Source: Ferrimonas sediminicola
GTDB taxonomy: Bacteria; Pseudomonadota; Gammaproteobacteria; Enterobacterales; Shewanellaceae
DNA length: 64,000 nt
Reading direction: 5' to 3'
NCBI RefSeq assembly: GCF_005116715.1
Contig: NZ_SWCI01000010.1
Span: 46,219 to 110,218 of the forward strand
Positions 39,828 through 48,973 of the stretch are shown piece by piece. The position numbers and the translations under genes are program-made. The notes under the pieces are model-generated. The model worked only from the letters and a program-made list of their open reading frames with translations. It did not search any database and had not been told where the DNA came from. Each line of letters starts with the position of its first letter. The stretch's first letter is position 1.

Positions 39828-41219
39828 TTACATCTCCTGTTCGGCAAACTTGGCCAGCCGCGAGCGCACCACGCCATTGAGGTAGACGTTGGCGCTGCCC
39901 TCGAACATCTTGAACCGCTCCACCACATAGGTGAGCCCCGAGGTCACCGCGGTCAGGTAGTTGGAGTCGATCTGGGCCAGGTTGCCGGAGCAGACCAGCT
40001 TGGTGCCCTCGCCCATGCGGGTGATGATGGTTTTCAGCTGCGAGGGTGTGAGGTTCTGGCATTCATCCAGCAGTACGAAGGCGTTCTGGATGGAGCGGCC
40101 GCGCATGAAGTTGATGGATTTAAACTGGATGTTGGCCTTGTCCATGATGTATTGCAGGCTGCTGGCGGGGCTCTCATCCTGCTTGTGCAACACCTCCAGG
40201 GTATCGGTGACCGCCGCCAGCCAGGGGGCCATCTTCTCCTCCTCGGTGCCCGGCAGGAAACCGATGGACTCGGCGATCTCCGGGGTGTTGCGGGTGACGA
40301 TCACCTTGTCGTACAGTCGCTGCTCCACCACCTGCTCCAGGGCGGCGGCCAGGGAGAGCAGGGTCTTGCCCGAGCCGGCCGGGCCGGTGAGGATCACCAT
40401 GTCGATCTCCGGATCCATCAGTGCCTGCAGCGCCATCCCCTGGTAGATGTTCTTGGGGTTGATGCCCCAGGCGTGATAGCTCATCAGCCGATCCTGGCCG
40501 AGATCGCGGATCACCACCTCGCGGTCGTTGACCGATTTCACCTGGCCGCAGAAGTCCCGGGAGTCGTCGATCAGGTATTGGTTGAGGTAGAGAGACTCCT
40601 CCTCCAGGGCTTCTCTCGACAGGGTGTGGAACACCTCCCGGCCAAATTGTTCGCTGGTGACCTCCTTGATCCGCTCCCACAGGCTACCCTTAAGCTCGGC
40701 AAAACCTTTGGCGAGGAACTGGATGTCGTCCACCAGCTGGTCGGTGCGATAGTCCTCCACCTTCTCCAGGCCGGCGCCCTTGGCCTTGAGGCGCATGTTG
40801 ATGTCCTTGGTCACCAGGACGATCTCGTCGTTGCCGATCTGCTGCAGGTAGAGGGCGGAGTTGATGATCAGGTTGTCGTTGTTGTCTCCGGGCAGGGCCA
40901 CGGGATTGGTGAAGGTGATCTGATGGTCGGGGAAGATGGAGAGGGTGCCCAGTTCCTCCTCTGGGGCGTTGGGGTGGTTTAGGGGAACCCCTTTGAGGAT
41001 CTGCTCCGGCGACGCGTCGCTCAGACAATCTTCCAGGGTGCGGATGGCAACACGGGCATCGCGGCTGACGTCTTTTCTTCGGTCCTTAATCTGGTCGAGT
41101 TCTTCGAGGACGGTCATGGGAATGACCACGTCGTGTTCTTTGAATGAGTAAATGGCGAGGGGTTCGTGCAGCAATACGTTGGTATCCAGCACAAAGCGTC
41201 TTTTGTTCTCTAAACCCAT
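39828..41219 (-). CDS. PIN-PhoH family ATPase
   Basis: A 463-residue cytosolic protein with an N-terminal PIN nuclease-like domain (FVLDTNVLLHEP at 9-20; further acidic residues in LEELDQ and TKDINMRLKAK) and a C-terminal PhoH ATPase domain (Walker A GPAGSGKT near 265; Walker B FVLLDECQNL). The arrangement matches bacterial PhoH2-type proteins, thought to couple RNA unwinding to cleavage. The start at 41219 follows TGGAGGTG; upstream in-frame codons are not conserved. Divergent from rapA. Confidence 0.9.
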   Translation of the reverse strand: MGLENKRRFVLDTNVLLHEPLAIYSFKEHDVVIPMTVLEELDQIKDRRKDVSRDARVAIRTLEDCLSDASPEQILKGVPLNHPNAPEEELGTLSIFPDHQITFTNPVALPGDNNDNLIINSALYLQQIGNDEIVLVTKDINMRLKAKGAGLEKVEDYRTDQLVDDIQFLAKGFAELKGSLWERIKEVTSEQFGREVFHTLSREALEEESLYLNQYLIDDSRDFCGQVKSVNDREVVIRDLGQDRLMSYHAWGINPKNIYQGMALQALMDPEIDMVILTGPAGSGKTLLSLAAALEQVVEQRLYDKVIVTRNTPEIAESIGFLPGTEEEKMAPWLAAVTDTLEVLHKQDESPASSLQYIMDKANIQFKSINFMRGRSIQNAFVLLDECQNLTPSQLKTIITRMGEGTKLVCSGNLAQIDSNYLTAVTSGLTYVVERFKMFEGSANVYLNGVVRSRLAKFAEQEM

Positions 41220-41412
41220 GGCACCTCCACTATGACGGATGGAATTTAGGCTAGGCTCGACAGATAACAGTTCTATGACGGCTTCAACCCTAACATGGCA
41301 GATGGAAGGGCGTTTGACCAGCATAATTTGAGGGTGAATCACCGGCCCGCTTCCGGTAACATACGCCCCCTTTTCAGCCCTCTAGCCGAAATAATTAGGA
41401 GACAATTCGTCC

Positions 41413-44319
41413 ATGTCATTCGCTCTCGGACAACGTTGGATCAGCGATGCTGAATCCGACCTGGGCCTGGGTACCGTGGTCGCCATCGAAGGGCGTATGG
41501 TCACGGTTCTGTTCCCCGCTACCGGAGACAACCGCATGTTTGCCCGGGAAGATGCCCCCCTGACTCGGGTGGTGTTCAACCCCGGTGACACCATTACCAG
41601 CCACGAGGGATGGACTCTGGAAGTAGAGCTGGTGCACGACAGGGATGGCCTGCTCTCCTACGAGGGGGTACGCGGCGACACCGGAGAGAACGACACCCTG
41701 AGGGAGACCATGCTGGATCACCAGATCCGCTTCAACAAGCCCCAGGATCGCCTGTTTGCCGGCCAGATCGACCGCATGGAGTACTTCGTGACCCGCTACC
41801 TCAGTCAACACCAGCGGCACGCCATGTTGAAGAACCCGCTGCGCGCCCTGCAGGGGCCCCGCGCCGGGTTGATCCCTCATCAGCTCTATATCGCCAACGA
41901 AGTGGGCCGCCGCCACGCCCCCCGGGTGCTGCTGGCGGACGAGGTGGGTCTGGGCAAGACCATCGAGGCGGGTCACATCCTCCATCAGCAGCTGCTCTCC
42001 GGCAAGGCGGAGCGGGTGCTGATCCTGGTGCCCGAGACCCTGCAGCACCAGTGGTTGGTGGAGATGCTGCGTCGCTTCAGTCTGCGCTTCTCCCTGTTCG
42101 ACGAGGAGCGCTGCATCGAGGCCCTGGCCGACTGCGACAACCCCTTCGAGACCGAGCAGCTGGTGATCTGCTCCCTGGATCTGCTGCGCAAGAAGAGCCG
42201 TGTCCAGCAGGCGCTGGAGGCCGACTGGGATCTGCTGGTGGTGGATGAAGCCCACCACCTGGAGTGGAGCGAGTCCGCCCCCAGCCGTGCCTACCAGATC
42301 GTCGAGCAGTTGGCCGAGGCCGTTCCCGGGGTGCTGCTGCTGACCGCCACTCCCGACCAGCTGGGCCACCAGAGCCACTTCGCCCGGCTGCGGCTGCTGG
42401 ACCCGGACCGTTTCTATGACTACGACGCCTTCATCCGTGAGGAGCAGAGCTACCAGCAGGTGGCCGATGCCGCCGACGCCCTGCTGGCCCGCCGCCCGCT
42501 GTCCGAGGCGGAGCAGCAGGCCCTGGCCGAGCTGCTCAGCGAGAGCGACATCGCCAGCGAGCTGACCACCATCCAGGGCGGGGACGATGGTGCCCGGGAT
42601 GTCGCCTGCGAGGCGCTGGTGAGGGAGCTTCTGGATCGTCACGGCACCAGCCGGGTGCTGTTCCGCAACACCCGCAGCGGTGTCTCCGGCTTCCAGGGGC
42701 GTGAGCTGAACCTGCATCCCATGGCGATGCCCAAGCAGTACGCTACCGCCATGCGGGTGAACGCCATGCTCGGTGGCGGCAACGCCAGCCAGAAACTGAT
42801 GAATCAGCTCTATCCCGAGAAGCTCTACCAGGAGTTCGAGGGGGCCAACGGTACCGCCAGCTGGTGGCAGTTCGACCCAAGGGTCGGCTGGATGATGGAG
42901 TTCCTCAAGGCCAACCGCAGCAAGAAGGTGCTGGTGATCACTTCCAAGGCCGCCACCGCCCTGCAGCTGGAGGAGGCGATGCGCACCCGTGAGGGGATCC
43001 TGGCCTCGGTGTTCCACGAGGGGATGTCGATCCTGGAGCGGGACAAGGCCGCCGCCTTCTTCGCCCAGCAGGAGGGCGGTGCCCAGGTGCTGATCTGTTC
43101 AGAGATCGGCTCCGAGGGGCGTAACTTCCAGTTTGCCCACCAGCTGATCATGTTCGATCTGCCGCTGAACCCTGACTTGCTGGAGCAGCGCATCGGCCGT
43201 CTGGACCGCATCGGCCAGAGCCGCACCGTGCAGATCCATGTGCCCTACCTGGAGGGGACCGCCCAGTACGCCCTACTGCGCTGGTACCACGAGGGAATGA
43301 GCGCCTTCACCGAGACCTGCCCCAGCGGTCACCTGCTCCACGGCGAGTTCGGCGACAGGATGCTGGCGCTGCTCTCGGGTGACCAGGATGAGGCGGCCCT
43401 GGAGGCGCTGATCCGGGCTACCGCCGAACGCAATGCCGAGCACAAGGCCAAGGCGGAGGCCGGTCGAGACAAGCTGCTGGAGCTCAACTCCCACGGCGGC
43501 GAGGCCGCCGCCGTCCTGGTGACCGCCCTGGAGCAGGCGGACGAGGACACCGACTTCATCAGCTTCATGCTGAAGTTGTGGGATGTCATCGGCGTGGCCC
43601 AGGACGACAAGGGGGAGAACGCCGTGGTGCTGCAGCCCACCGAGCAGATGTTGTTCCCCAGCTATCCCGGACTGCCGGAGGATGGCCTGTCGGTCACCTT
43701 CGATCGCGATACCGCCCTCTCACGGGAGGATTTCCAGTTCCTCACCCCGGCCCATCCCCTGGTGGCATCCGGCATCGATCTGATCACCTCTAGTGACACC
43801 GGCAGCACCAACGTGGCCCTGCTGAAGAACAAGGCGCTGCCCGCCGGCACCCTGTTCCTGGAGATGATCTTCCTGGTGGAGGCGGTGGCCCCCGGCGAGG
43901 TGCAGATCGGCCGCTTCCTGCCTCCCACCCCGGTGCGGGTGCTGCTGGACAAGAGCGGCAAGGACCTGGCGGCCAACGTCAGCTTCGACAGCTTCAACCG
44001 TCAGCTGACCCCGCTCAACCGTCACACCGCCACCAAGCTGGTGAGCGCCAGCCAGGCACTGCTCCACAGCCTGATCAAGCAGGGTGAAACCTTGGCCCAG
44101 GAGCAGCTCACCACCCTGGTGGCCGAGGCGGAGCTGGAGATGACTCGCCAGTTGGGCGGCGAACTGAGCCGTCTCGAGGCGCTGAAGCGGGTGAACCCCA
44201 ACATCCGTGACAGCGAACTGGACGCGGTGCGTGAGCAGGTCAGCCTGGTGAGCGCCCACCTGGGCCGGGCCCAGGTCCACCTGGATGCGTTGCGGATGAT
44301 CGTGGTGACCCCGGAGTAA
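41413..44319 (+). CDS. rapA: RNA polymerase-associated ATPase RapA
   Basis: A 968-residue Swi2/Snf2 ATPase that binds core RNA polymerase and promotes its recycling. The N-terminal domains ([20 protein letters not shown]), Walker [16 protein letters not shown] (about 175-190), the DEAH box [10 protein letters not shown], and the second RecA lobe with [18 protein letters not shown] and [11 protein letters not shown] are visible. Family length is 968, matching E. coli. Monocistronic with a strong terminator. Confidence 0.97.
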   Translation: MSFALGQRWISDAESDLGLGTVVAIEGRMVTVLFPATGDNRMFAREDAPLTRVVFNPGDTITSHEGWTLEVELVHDRDGLLSYEGVRGDTGENDTLRETMLDHQIRFNKPQDRLFAGQIDRMEYFVTRYLSQHQRHAMLKNPLRALQGPRAGLIPHQLYIANEVGRRHAPRVLLADEVGLGKTIEAGHILHQQLLSGKAERVLILVPETLQHQWLVEMLRRFSLRFSLFDEERCIEALADCDNPFETEQLVICSLDLLRKKSRVQQALEADWDLLVVDEAHHLEWSESAPSRAYQIVEQLAEAVPGVLLLTATPDQLGHQSHFARLRLLDPDRFYDYDAFIREEQSYQQVADAADALLARRPLSEAEQQALAELLSESDIASELTTIQGGDDGARDVACEALVRELLDRHGTSRVLFRNTRSGVSGFQGRELNLHPMAMPKQYATAMRVNAMLGGGNASQKLMNQLYPEKLYQEFEGANGTASWWQFDPRVGWMMEFLKANRSKKVLVITSKAATALQLEEAMRTREGILASVFHEGMSILERDKAAAFFAQQEGGAQVLICSEIGSEGRNFQFAHQLIMFDLPLNPDLLEQRIGRLDRIGQSRTVQIHVPYLEGTAQYALLRWYHEGMSAFTETCPSGHLLHGEFGDRMLALLSGDQDEAALEALIRATAERNAEHKAKAEAGRDKLLELNSHGGEAAAVLVTALEQADEDTDFISFMLKLWDVIGVAQDDKGENAVVLQPTEQMLFPSYPGLPEDGLSVTFDRDTALSREDFQFLTPAHPLVASGIDLITSSDTGSTNVALLKNKALPAGTLFLEMIFLVEAVAPGEVQIGRFLPPTPVRVLLDKSGKDLAANVSFDSFNRQLTPLNRHTATKLVSASQALLHSLIKQGETLAQEQLTTLVAEAELEMTRQLGGELSRLEALKRVNPNIRDSELDAVREQVSLVSAHLGRAQVHLDALRMIVVTPE

Positions 44320-44323
44320 CCAC

Positions 44324-44358
44324 GAAAAAGGCGACCCTGGAGGTCGCCTTTCTTTTTT
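44324..44358. terminator. Terminator after rapA
   Basis: GGCGACC 44330-44336 / GGTCGCC 44342-44348 with A5 before and a T-rich tail after; suits both rapA and the convergent small gene. Confidence 0.88.
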
Positions 44359-44368
44359 GGGGAGCCAG

Positions 44369-44641
44369 TTACTCCTGCTTGGAGTCGACCACCTCGCCCT
44401 CGATGATCACCCCGGAGGCATGATCCACATCGGTGTCCCTGGGGGAGCCGGTGCGCCCGGGACGACGGTAGCGCCAGACGGCGTTCATGGTCCAGAACAC
44501 CAGGCTGGCCAGCAGCACCAGGGGCAGCATCAGCAGCAGCAGCGGTACCATCAGCAGCAGAAGGACCAGCCCCATCCCCGAAGGCTTGATGATGCGGAAC
44601 CTGTGTTGCCAACCCGCGATGCCGCTGGAGAACTGATTCAT
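44369..44641 (-). CDS. Small hypothetical membrane protein
   Basis: About 90 residues from the ATG at 44641 (AGGA upstream); a GTG at 44680 would add 13. One long hydrophobic stretch (about residues 22-50, rich in Leu and Val, GLVLLLLMVPLLLLMLPLVL) can form one helix or a helical hairpin, followed by a basic RYRRPGR segment and an acidic tail ending DSKQE. No family recognised. It is convergent with rapA and divergent from the next gene. Confidence 0.6.
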   Translation of the reverse strand: MNQFSSGIAGWQHRFRIIKPSGMGLVLLLLMVPLLLLMLPLVLLASLVFWTMNAVWRYRRPGRTGSPRDTDVDHASGVIIEGEVVDSKQE

Positions 44642-44779
44642 AGTCCGTCCTATCTCTGTCTTTGTCGGAAAATCGTACACCTCTTAGTATTGTAAAGCCC
44701 CTTGGGCTGATGACAAGGGGTTGGGGCTAGTTGTCACGGGTGATACAGTGTGGGTCAAGTTGTGTGTCCAAGTCGTCCC

Positions 44780-45376
44780 ATGCTGTTACGAACCGTTCTG
44801 TTTCTTCTGCTCGCCGTGCCTCCCGCCTTGCAGGCGGCGGGGCGTCTTACCCCAAGTCATACCGCCGGAACCCTGGGCGATGTGCTGCTGCTGGCCCAGG
44901 CCGAGGATCCGGGGTTTACCCTGCTGGCCAACGCCTTGGAGCGTCAGCTGCCGGAAAAGGGCTGGCAGGTGCGCCGGGTGGACGCCCTGCCGGAGCAGGC
45001 GCCGGCCCCGGACGGCGTGTGGCTGGCGGCGGGGGCCAGTGCCGGAGCCCTGGTCAGCCGCATCACCCGGGAGGGCTGGGCCTCTCCCCGGGCGCTGGTG
45101 CTGATCGGCGCCTACCAGAGTGGTGAGTCGCCGTTGGCCGAGGCCCTGGTGGAGCTGCCCTCGGCGGTGCTGGATGTGGTGTCCGACTGGGATCACCCCG
45201 TGGCCCTGGCGGAGCGTACCGAGCGAAGACGGCAGGCCCAGCGCAGCAACAAGCGCAACTACCGTCAATGGCGCAGCTACCTGAACTACCATGAGGGGGA
45301 GGACCACGATGAGCTGGTCAGTCGCATCCATGGCTGGTTAAAGCGGCAGTTGCACACCGGCAAAGCGAAGCGTTGA
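44780..45376 (+). CDS. Secreted alpha/beta-hydrolase-like protein (possibly DUF3530)
   Basis: A 198-residue protein with a signal peptide (1-19, LLFLLLAVPPALQAAG) and a region resembling an alpha/beta hydrolase core: GWQVRRVDALPEQ, the putative nucleophile elbow GASAGALVSRI, and DVVSDWDHP where an acid would lie. It recalls DUF3530 proteins but is short, and I am not certain of the family. Followed by the mgtE leader promoter, so no operon with mgtE is implied. Confidence 0.6.
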   Translation: MLLRTVLFLLLAVPPALQAAGRLTPSHTAGTLGDVLLLAQAEDPGFTLLANALERQLPEKGWQVRRVDALPEQAPAPDGVWLAAGASAGALVSRITREGWASPRALVLIGAYQSGESPLAEALVELPSAVLDVVSDWDHPVALAERTERRRQAQRSNKRNYRQWRSYLNYHEGEDHDELVSRIHGWLKRQLHTGKAKR

Positions 45377-45386
45377 GTATACTGCC

Positions 45387-45415
45387 TTGAGTTGAAAGGA
45401 GATTGGCCCTACAAT
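45387..45415 (+). promoter_or_regulatory. Sigma-70 promoter of the mgtE leader transcript
   Basis: TTGAGT (45387-45392), ideal 17-bp spacer, TACAAT (45410-45415); start expected near 45422, giving a leader of about 160 nt before mgtE. Confidence 0.75.
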
Positions 45416-45445
45416 CGGCGCGCCAAATTTTTTGAGTGGATCAAA

Positions 45446-45532
45446 ATGGACCCTAGCACGAGTAGTCCCGGTTGGGACGACACGAAAAACTCGAACACCA
45501 AGCTGAAAGACGGCACCGAAGCCCGCCTCTGA
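45446..45532 (+). CDS. mgtE leader peptide candidate (28 codons)
   Basis: An ATG inside the predicted mgtE leader opens 28 codons ending in TGA. The first twelve residues, MDPSTSSPGWDD, are rich in Asp, Pro and Ser; the rest is polar (Lys, Asn, Thr). Short N-terminal acidic/proline peptides such as MgtL destabilise ribosomes at low Mg2+ and control mgtA in Salmonella and E. coli. Here the gene downstream is the Mg2+ transporter mgtE, so the same logic may be used. The ribosome binding site is weak (GAGTGGA). Coding segments of the leader also fold (GTCCC-GGTT-GGGAC). Not an established gene; inference from position and composition. Confidence 0.5.
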   Translation: MDPSTSSPGWDDTKNSNTKLKDGTEARL

Positions 45533-45587
45533 CAGGGATCCTCTCCCTGGCGTGCATGCTTCGATGTCCATGGAGATGAAGCATGCA
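45533..45587 (+). promoter_or_regulatory. Hairpins covering the mgtE translation start
   Basis: Directly after the leader stop lies CAGGGA/TCCCTG (45533-45549). Then a perfect 10-bp stem pairs TGCATGCTTC (45553-45562) with GAAGCATGCA (45578-45587), which contains the mgtE ATG (45583-45585). The ribosome binding site GGAG (45572-45575) is in the 15-nt loop and can alternatively pair with TCTCC at 45542-45546. This predicts translational control of mgtE. Confidence 0.65.
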
Positions 45588-46926
45588 AAAAGACACCCTT
45601 TTTGCCACCCTGGAAACTGCAGTAACGGCCGGCGACAAACAGTCTGCCCGGGCGACGCTGGAGCTTGCCCACCCGGCGGACATCGCCGAAGCGATCTGCG
45701 AATTCACCGCCCAGCAGGCGGTGCACTACCTGTCGCTGCTGTCCCTGCCGGATCACGCCGTACTGTTCGGCTACCTGACGCCCCATGCCCAGGCGGAGAT
45801 CGCCCGGGAGATGAGCCGCAACGATCTGGCGGCGCTGTTTTCCCAGATGGAGGCGGATGAGCGGGCCGACCTGTTCAACCGCCTCAGTGAGGAGGATCAG
45901 CACACCCTGCTGCCCGGCTTGGCCCAGGCAGAGCGGGAGGATGTCCGTCGTCTGGCCAGCTACCCGGAGGAGACCGCCGGGGCGTTGATGACCTCCGACT
46001 ACGCCACCCTGCGCGGCCACTGGCCGGTGCGTAAGGCACTGAAAAAACTCCGTCTGGAGGCCCCGGACAAGGAGACCATCTACCAGACCTATGTGATCGA
46101 TGCCAACCGCCACCTGGTCGGCACCCTGTCGCTGCGGGAGCTGATCCTGGCCAACCCGGACCGGCTGGTGGAGGAATTGATGCGCACCGAGGTGGTGCAC
46201 ACCCAGGTGGATGAGGACCAGGAGGTGGTGGCCAAGAAGATTCGGCACTACGACCTGCTGGCCCTGCCGGTGCTGGACGCCGAAGATCGCCTGGTGGGGA
46301 TCGTCACCTACGATGACGCCATGGACGCCGCCGTCGAGGAGGCCACCGAGGATGCCCAGAAGAGTGCGTCGGTGGCCAAGCTGGACGCGCCGATGAACCA
46401 GGTGACCGGCTGGGAGCTGTACCGCAAGCGGGTGTTTTGGCTGGTGCTGCTGGTGTTCGGCAGCCTGCTGTCGGGGGCGGGGATCGCCTATTTCGAGGAC
46501 ACCATCGCCAAGTACGTGGCCCTGGTGTTCTTCATGCCGCTGCTGGTGGGCAGCGGCGGTAACGCCGGGTCCCAGTCGGCGGCCCTGATGGTGCGGGCCC
46601 TGGCCACCGGAGAGGTGGCGATGAAGGACTGGGCCAAGGTCCTGGGGCGGGAGTGCCTGGTGGCCGGCGCCCTGGGGCTGACCATGGCCGTGGCGGTGTT
46701 TGCCCTGGGCTGGTTCCGCGGCGGGGTGGAGATCGCCTGGGTGGTGGCCTTCGCCATGGTGTCGGTGGTGATGGCCGGTTCCTTGATCGGCCTGTGCCTG
46801 CCCTTCATCCTCAGCCGGGTGAAGCTGGACCCGGCGACCGCCTCCGGCCCCCTGGTGACCACCATAGTGGACGCCACCGGGGTGCTAATCTACTTCGGTT
46901 TCGCCACCACGATTCTCGGGTTGTAA
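45583..46926 (+). CDS. mgtE: Magnesium transporter MgtE
   Basis: A 447-residue inner-membrane Mg2+ channel/transporter. N-terminal MgtE helical domain (about 20-130), tandem CBS domains (about 130-255) that sense cytosolic Mg2+, a plug helix, and about five membrane helices from 285 onward with the selectivity signature PLLVGSGGNAGSQSAAL. The C-terminal segment ends in GVLIYFGFATTILGL, as usual. Preceded by an elaborate leader with its own promoter; terminator follows. No other ion transport genes nearby. Confidence 0.95.
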   Translation: MQKDTLFATLETAVTAGDKQSARATLELAHPADIAEAICEFTAQQAVHYLSLLSLPDHAVLFGYLTPHAQAEIAREMSRNDLAALFSQMEADERADLFNRLSEEDQHTLLPGLAQAEREDVRRLASYPEETAGALMTSDYATLRGHWPVRKALKKLRLEAPDKETIYQTYVIDANRHLVGTLSLRELILANPDRLVEELMRTEVVHTQVDEDQEVVAKKIRHYDLLALPVLDAEDRLVGIVTYDDAMDAAVEEATEDAQKSASVAKLDAPMNQVTGWELYRKRVFWLVLLVFGSLLSGAGIAYFEDTIAKYVALVFFMPLLVGSGGNAGSQSAALMVRALATGEVAMKDWAKVLGRECLVAGALGLTMAVAVFALGWFRGGVEIAWVVAFAMVSVVMAGSLIGLCLPFILSRVKLDPATASGPLVTTIVDATGVLIYFGFATTILGL

Positions 46927-46946
46927 TCACCCACTGAAAAAAACAG

Positions 46947-46975
46947 GAAGCCCTGGCCATGCGCCGGGGCTTTTC
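46947..46975 (+). terminator. Intrinsic terminator after mgtE
   Basis: AAGCCC and GGGCTT arms (46948-46953 / 46966-46972 region) around an inner GGC/GCC pairing, followed by TTTT; lies in the 51-bp gap before the convergent kinase gene. Confidence 0.7.
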
Positions 46976-46977
46976 GT

Positions 46978-48798
46978 TTAGGCCCGGGTTTCCCCCAGGG
47001 TCTGCCTCGGGGGCATCTGATAGTTCACCGGGTGGCGCTCCCGGTGCACAAAGTGACGGGTGTTCTTGTAGGGCAGCTTCATAAAGCCGGAGATCCCCTG
47101 GTCGCGAATCTGGGGTACCTGGGCCAGGATCCGCTCCAGGCAGTTGCTGAACTCCCCCTGCCGTTCGGGATCGAGCAGCCTCAGGTAGGAGTGCAGCTTC
47201 ATGTGGGTGGGCAGCACCTCGAAGATGATGCAGCCGGTGTGGTGGATGGCGTTGAGCTCCCCCAGGGCGGTCATGATCCCCTCGGGCAGGGTCAGGTTCT
47301 CATCGGGATCCCGGCCATCCTCGAAGTAGCTGTGCAGCCGGCTCTGGTCTTCCAGCTCCGGTACGTCGGACAGATCGAAGCGGATCCGCTGCTCCGGCAC
47401 CGGCAGGAAGGGGTGTTGCGCCGAGTCACGCTCGAAGTGCAGGGTGTCGCGGGCGTTGAAGAAGCACGCCTTGAACAGCCCCAGGTGAGGGATGGACTGG
47501 GCCAACTTCACCAGGGTGTTCACCGCATGGGTGAAGGGGGCCCGCAGTGTGGGGTCGAACAGGTTGAGGCTGGAGTCGATGGCCACCCCGCCGCCATGCC
47601 AGTGCAGGGCCAGGCCGCCGAGGATGGGGAACTCCCCCAGTCGGCCGACGGCGGTGACGAACGCCTTCTCCACGTCCCCCATGCCCACCAGATAGTCCCG
47701 GTAGTAGCGGTCGATTTGGATGTCGCCGCTGGGCAGGGCCGCTTCCCCCTGGTGTTGCTGCAGGAAGGATTTGCGCGAACTGTAGGCCACGGTGTCGATC
47801 CCCTGGCCAAACTGGTGCACCCACACCGGCAGGGTGGGGCTGAGTGGCGGCTCCGGTTGGGCCGGCGGCTGCCAGGCCGGCCCCTGGGTCAGCCGCCGAA
47901 TGAACTGGTCGCCTCCCTGGCGCTGAACCCTGGGGTCGTCGCTGAGCATGGCGTCCAGGGTATCGGCGAAGGGCTTGGGCAACCCCAGGCTGGCGGCGGG
48001 CAGCACCGTGTGGCCGAACCGGCTGGGCAGTCCCGAGGCCAGGGCGTAGAGGGTGCCGGCGACCCCCTGTTCATCGAACCTGGGGGAGGAGGGGCGCCCG
48101 GTCAGCTGGTCGGCGCCGATGAAGTAGAGATCCCCCATGCGGGCGTTGCTGTGCAGGGGCTCGCCGCCGACACCCAGGCCGGTGGCGGCGATGGGTTCCC
48201 CCTGGTCATCCTGCTGGGCGAACACCGCCGACCCCCAGTCGATGAGAGACAGCTTGTGGGAGAGGGGGTCGAACACCAGGTTGGAGGGTTTGATGTCGCC
48301 GTGGACGATGGGGCGGGGCAGATCCTGCCTCAGGTAGCGCAGCAGTTCCGCCAGCTGGCGGCTGATGGCGGCCAGCCAGGGCAGGGGCAGCGGACCGCAG
48401 CGCAGGGCCAGCTGGGCCAGGTCCCGCCCCGGGGCCAGGCTCATCACCATGATCCCCTGCAGCTTCAACTGCTGATAGCGGATCAGCCTGGGGATGTTGG
48501 GGTGGCTGACCTGATTCAGCATCCAGGCCTCCTCCTCCAGCCGGGCCTGCAGGTGCACCGGTAGGGTGATGCGGGAGAACTTGAACACCTGCTCTCCCTC
48601 CCTGGGGTGGCGCCCGGCAAAGACGAAGCCATACACCCCCTTGCCGACGAAGCGGATCTGCCGGTATCCCAGCCTGGTCAGCTGCTTCTCACACAGCCTC
48701 AGCCATTGCTTCAGCTTCTGGGCATCGTCGTGCTTGAGAAGATAGATCGACTGCTCTTCGGCGATGTAAAAATGGTGTAGCGGCGCCGTGTCTCTCAT
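46978..48798 (-). CDS. Eukaryotic-like protein kinase with unassigned C-terminal domain
   Basis: A 606-residue soluble protein. The kinase domain occupies about 45-300: glycine loop GKGVYGFVF, VAIK-type Lys in VFKFSR, catalytic loop HGDIKPSNLVF (Asp, Lys, Asn present), and DWG in place of DFG (LIDWGSAVF). The remaining ~300 residues, with LALHWHGGGVAIDSSLNLFDP and CIIFEVLPTHMKLHSY, match no domain I recognise. No transmembrane segment or PASTA repeats. Divergent from the FNR-box small gene. Targets unknown; activity is likely because catalytic residues are intact. Confidence 0.82.
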   Translation of the reverse strand: MRDTAPLHHFYIAEEQSIYLLKHDDAQKLKQWLRLCEKQLTRLGYRQIRFVGKGVYGFVFAGRHPREGEQVFKFSRITLPVHLQARLEEEAWMLNQVSHPNIPRLIRYQQLKLQGIMVMSLAPGRDLAQLALRCGPLPLPWLAAISRQLAELLRYLRQDLPRPIVHGDIKPSNLVFDPLSHKLSLIDWGSAVFAQQDDQGEPIAATGLGVGGEPLHSNARMGDLYFIGADQLTGRPSSPRFDEQGVAGTLYALASGLPSRFGHTVLPAASLGLPKPFADTLDAMLSDDPRVQRQGGDQFIRRLTQGPAWQPPAQPEPPLSPTLPVWVHQFGQGIDTVAYSSRKSFLQQHQGEAALPSGDIQIDRYYRDYLVGMGDVEKAFVTAVGRLGEFPILGGLALHWHGGGVAIDSSLNLFDPTLRAPFTHAVNTLVKLAQSIPHLGLFKACFFNARDTLHFERDSAQHPFLPVPEQRIRFDLSDVPELEDQSRLHSYFEDGRDPDENLTLPEGIMTALGELNAIHHTGCIIFEVLPTHMKLHSYLRLLDPERQGEFSNCLERILAQVPQIRDQGISGFMKLPYKNTRHFVHRERHPVNYQMPPRQTLGETRA

Positions 48799-48900
48799 GG
48801 AACTCCCTGTATTTCACAGCCTTGCGTACAGTCACCGGGTGAAGTTGGACTTTTCTTTCCTGTTAAGCCCGATTACCGCCATAGAAAAGCGGTCATTACC

Positions 48901-48914
48901 TTGATCAAAATCAA
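48901..48914. promoter_or_regulatory. Perfect FNR-type box
   Basis: TTGAT-CAAA-ATCAA, an exact match to the FNR/EtrA consensus TTGAT-N4-ATCAA. Its centre is about 67 bp before the Cys-rich gene's start codon, and about 110 bp from the divergent kinase gene's start. Placement suits activation of the rightward gene under oxygen limitation. Confidence 0.8.
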
Positions 48915-48973
48915 GGGTTTCGGGACGGTTTGTGTGATTATTGGATCCGCATTGTAACACGGGAGACCTAGAG

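Noticed and set aside
45416..45582. M-box (ykoK) or Mn2+ (yybP-ykoY) riboswitch upstream of mgtE
   Set aside because: The conserved M-box and yybP-ykoY sequence blocks are not present; the leader ORF plus hairpin model explains the region better.
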